Of a stretch of DNA of 64,000 bases, positions 62,457 to 64,000 are shown piece after piece (the stretch's first letter is position 1; the number at the start of each line of letters is the position of its first letter). The DNA is from a virus. Below the pieces are notes generated by a model, which ran no database searches, was not told the DNA's origin, and saw only the letters and a program-made list of their open reading frames with translations. The DNA lies in IMG/VR virus record IMGVR_UViG_3300025133_000045, positions 35,826 to 99,825 of that record; one strand, 5' to 3'. A program made the position numbers and the translations under genes.

Positions 62457-63034
62457 CACCCAAAACTCCCGTAGATCCGCTTGGTTACTATAGCCTCAGC
62501 CATAGCCAGCCTCCTCTTATAGTAGCAGTCATCCAAGAACTCGACAAGCTTGCCGCCCAAAAACTGCTCGATCTTTATTTTATCGCAGACATAAGGCATT
62601 TTTGATTCTCGTAAAATCTCTTCAATCTTCATTCCGGCCTCGGCGAAATAGCCACCACCTTTAAGTAGTTCGAGCATTTTCTTAACAACAGATCTCGCTG
62701 CGTCCCTCTTAGCCTTACAGTCCTCTACCTGGCACGTCCCAAGCAGAGCGATCTTATTTCCAAAGTCTGTTTCTTTATACAGGATAAAGGCGTCTGAGAT
62801 ACCGTCTGGGGGAGTGTCAACATCAATAAGGAACACTCCCTTGTATTTCACCAGTCCGCTCGCGTCAGAGACGCTCAAGTCCATTCCCATGTTCAAATAT
62901 GTGTTGGAATACATTGTCCAGACACGCTCCAGCTTCTCGGGTTCAAGGGTTGCCAAGTCTGTCTCAACCCATTCGCCAGGCGGCAGGCCCTCTTCCTTTA
63001 GATATTGACGCCAATTTTCAAGTAGGAGTTTCAT
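62456..63034 (-). CDS. ENW-signal protein, possible GNAT-like fold
   Basis: This encodes 192 aa. The signal is KLLLENWRQYLKEEG. The body has alternating strands and helices (GVFLIDVDTPPDGISDAFIL, then DAARSVVKKMLELLKGGGYF) with the order expected of a divergent acetyltransferase, but no clear acetyl-CoA loop. ATGA overlaps with both neighbours show coupling. The fold call is tentative. Confidence 0.45.
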   Translation of the reverse strand: MKLLLENWRQYLKEEGLPPGEWVETDLATLEPEKLERVWTMYSNTYLNMGMDLSVSDASGLVKYKGVFLIDVDTPPDGISDAFILYKETDFGNKIALLGTCQVEDCKAKRDAARSVVKKMLELLKGGGYFAEAGMKIEEILRESKMPYVCDKIKIEQFLGGKLVEFLDDCYYKRRLAMAEAIVTKRIYGSFG

Positions 63035-63540
63035 GATTCATATTTTCCTTTTATGACCGTTGCAGACGGGGGATCAACCAATATTTCCCCCAAATTAATA
63101 AAGTTTTTGGGATCCCAATAAGCTGCGGCCCAAGATTTCAGACCTTCTTCATTGATTTCTCCTCTCTTGTATCGAGTAATTGCTTCCGTCCAATACTCTG
63201 CATCTGTTTTAAATATCTTATAATCTCCTTGAAGAATCACTTCATATGTCTCGATGGGTTCGCCATAAACATTCTCTTTCTCATCTCGACAAAAACTCTT
63301 CCCAGCCCAGCCACCCAGATTATCACACAGAAATACACAGTTCAAGCGACTGGGGCGATCTGGAAACTTTGTCCTTCGGACCTCTTCAAAAACCCCTTCC
63401 ACCACGGAATCTCGCGGTATTGCTTGAGGAACAGGAACATCCAAGCCGCCTTTCCAAATACCATTGGTTTGCCAATAATATGTTGTTCCCTCCTCTTCTT
63501 CTTTTAGATATTGATGCCAATTTTCAAATAAGAGTTTCAT
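63031..63540 (-). CDS. ENW-signal protein, ADP-ribosyltransferase-like candidate
   Basis: This encodes 169 aa. The signal is KLLFENWHQYLKEEEE. The body shows RPSRLNCVFLCDN, then ETYEVILQGDYKIFKTDAEY, then EILVDPP. This fits an ART-like order: Arg motif, a middle strand, and a final Glu. T4 packages an ART (Alt) in its head and injects it, so such a partner would fit. Catalytic residues cannot be fixed by eye. Confidence 0.45.
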   Translation of the reverse strand: MKLLFENWHQYLKEEEEGTTYYWQTNGIWKGGLDVPVPQAIPRDSVVEGVFEEVRRTKFPDRPSRLNCVFLCDNLGGWAGKSFCRDEKENVYGEPIETYEVILQGDYKIFKTDAEYWTEAITRYKRGEINEEGLKSWAAAYWDPKNFINLGEILVDPPSATVIKGKYES

Positions 63541-63899
63541 TTAGGTGTCCCCAGGTATTCTGTTGGTGTATAAATTTTACTGTTGCCATAGAACTCGCCA
63601 TCGGCATCATACGCTGTGTCAGAAATTCTTTCTTCTATCCCGCCATATTTATCAAACTGTGCGACAGAGGGATCTATTATTTTACCATCATCCATTATAA
63701 TCCAGGTGTGTGCTGTTGGATACTGATCATAACTGCCTTCAATCCAAATGTATCCCTCTATAACTTTAAAATCTTTGATGCCATCAGAAAGAAGTTTTTT
63801 GGTTATCTCTTCGGCGGCAGTGATACATACACCATCTTGTTCGCAATCAACCTCTAAATCACTAAGATACTTCCGCCAATTTTCAAATAGGAGTTTCAT
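63537..63899 (-). CDS. ENW-signal protein, papain/transglutaminase-like candidate
   Basis: This encodes 120 aa. The signal is KLLFENWRKYLSDLE. The body carries a Cys in GVCITAAEEITKKLL, a His in TAHTWIIMDDGK and an Asp in IIDPSVAQF, the Cys-His-Asp order of small papain-like or transglutaminase-like enzymes. Stop overlaps the next start as ATGA. It may be a delivered protease or amidotransferase; substrate unknown. Confidence 0.5.
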   Translation of the reverse strand: MKLLFENWRKYLSDLEVDCEQDGVCITAAEEITKKLLSDGIKDFKVIEGYIWIEGSYDQYPTAHTWIIMDDGKIIDPSVAQFDKYGGIEERISDTAYDADGEFYGNSKIYTPTEYLGTPK

Positions 63900-64000
63900 T
63901 GATAATCCTCATCCTCACCGAATTCTGGATATTCAACTGAACCATACCCAAATTCTTCCAAAGTCTGGGAGAAAATTGACACCTCTTCCCTGTCCGCTTC
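63896..64000 (-). CDS. C-terminal end of a gene cut by the window edge
   Basis: The last 34 residues of a frame are visible, including FSQTLEEFGYGSVEYPEFGE, ending in TGA that overlaps the next start as ATGA. Acidic and aromatic; no family can be assigned. The coupling suggests that it belongs to the ENW gene run. Confidence 0.55.
   Translation of the reverse strand, partial: EADREEVSIFSQTLEEFGYGSVEYPEFGEDEDYQ

Noticed and set aside
1-64000. tRNA genes
   Set aside because: Apart from the tRNA-like ends of the tmRNA I saw no cloverleaf with a TTCGA-type T-arm in the gaps.

Overview
The window looks like the interior of a large, uncultured T4-like myovirus genome. Every gene I can support lies on the minus strand, and most neighbours overlap by 1-8 nt or nearly touch. 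The T4-like hallmarks are a gp6-like and a gp25-like baseplate wedge protein, a gp55-like late sigma factor, and a PIN-PhoH ATPase. Lipobox-bearing phage proteins, an amidase endolysin and an LPS-type glycan cassette point to a Gram-negative host. An aquatic or marine origin is my inference from gene style only; nothing here identifies the host species.

Layout in window coordinates; transcription runs from high to low. Positions 1-25623 hold the tail and baseplate block: several very large structural proteins (3079 and 2270 aa, plus one cut by the window edge), the wedge proteins, and a peptidase-bearing baseplate protein. Positions 25616-27611 hold small genes around the late sigma factor. 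Positions 27626-40674 form a 13-kb glycan cassette: sugar-nucleotide enzymes, an epimerase, a compact aminotransferase, a sulfotransferase, a GDPD-like enzyme and at least five glycosyltransferases, largely coupled by ATGA overlaps. Positions 40684-44187 hold a Cas4-like nuclease, a metallopeptidase and PhoH.

Positions 44188-45030 have no gene. They contain a self-contained transcription unit for a structured RNA of about 655 nt, with a sigma70-type promoter at one end and an intrinsic terminator at the other. Positions 45031-47190 carry a cytidylyltransferase-like gene, small proteins, a metallophosphoesterase and a phage-encoded tmRNA with its own promoter. Positions 47191-53903 hold a gene group dominated by an 1159-aa protein that appears to fuse three different nucleotidyltransferase folds. 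Positions 54001-57196 are tail-fibre or adhesin genes. Positions 57200-60106 combine a pyrophosphatase-like protein, a CPBP membrane protease, an endolysin and two lipoproteins, one of them a trypsin-like protease.

Positions 60194-64000 hold five consecutive genes for unrelated proteins that share almost the same first ~12 residues (K/N-L-L-x-E-N-W-x-x-Y-L), usually followed closely by a Leu-x-Glu motif. This resembles the capsid-targeting peptide of T4 internal head proteins, which is removed by the prohead protease after (L/I)-x-E. I infer that these are effectors packaged in the capsid and injected with the DNA (ADP-ribosyltransferase-like, papain/transglutaminase-like, PcfJ-like and others). 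A diverged copy of the signal is on the pyrophosphatase-like protein, and another may be made from an internal start inside a metallopeptidase gene. This signal family and the free-standing RNA are the two most interesting systems in the window.
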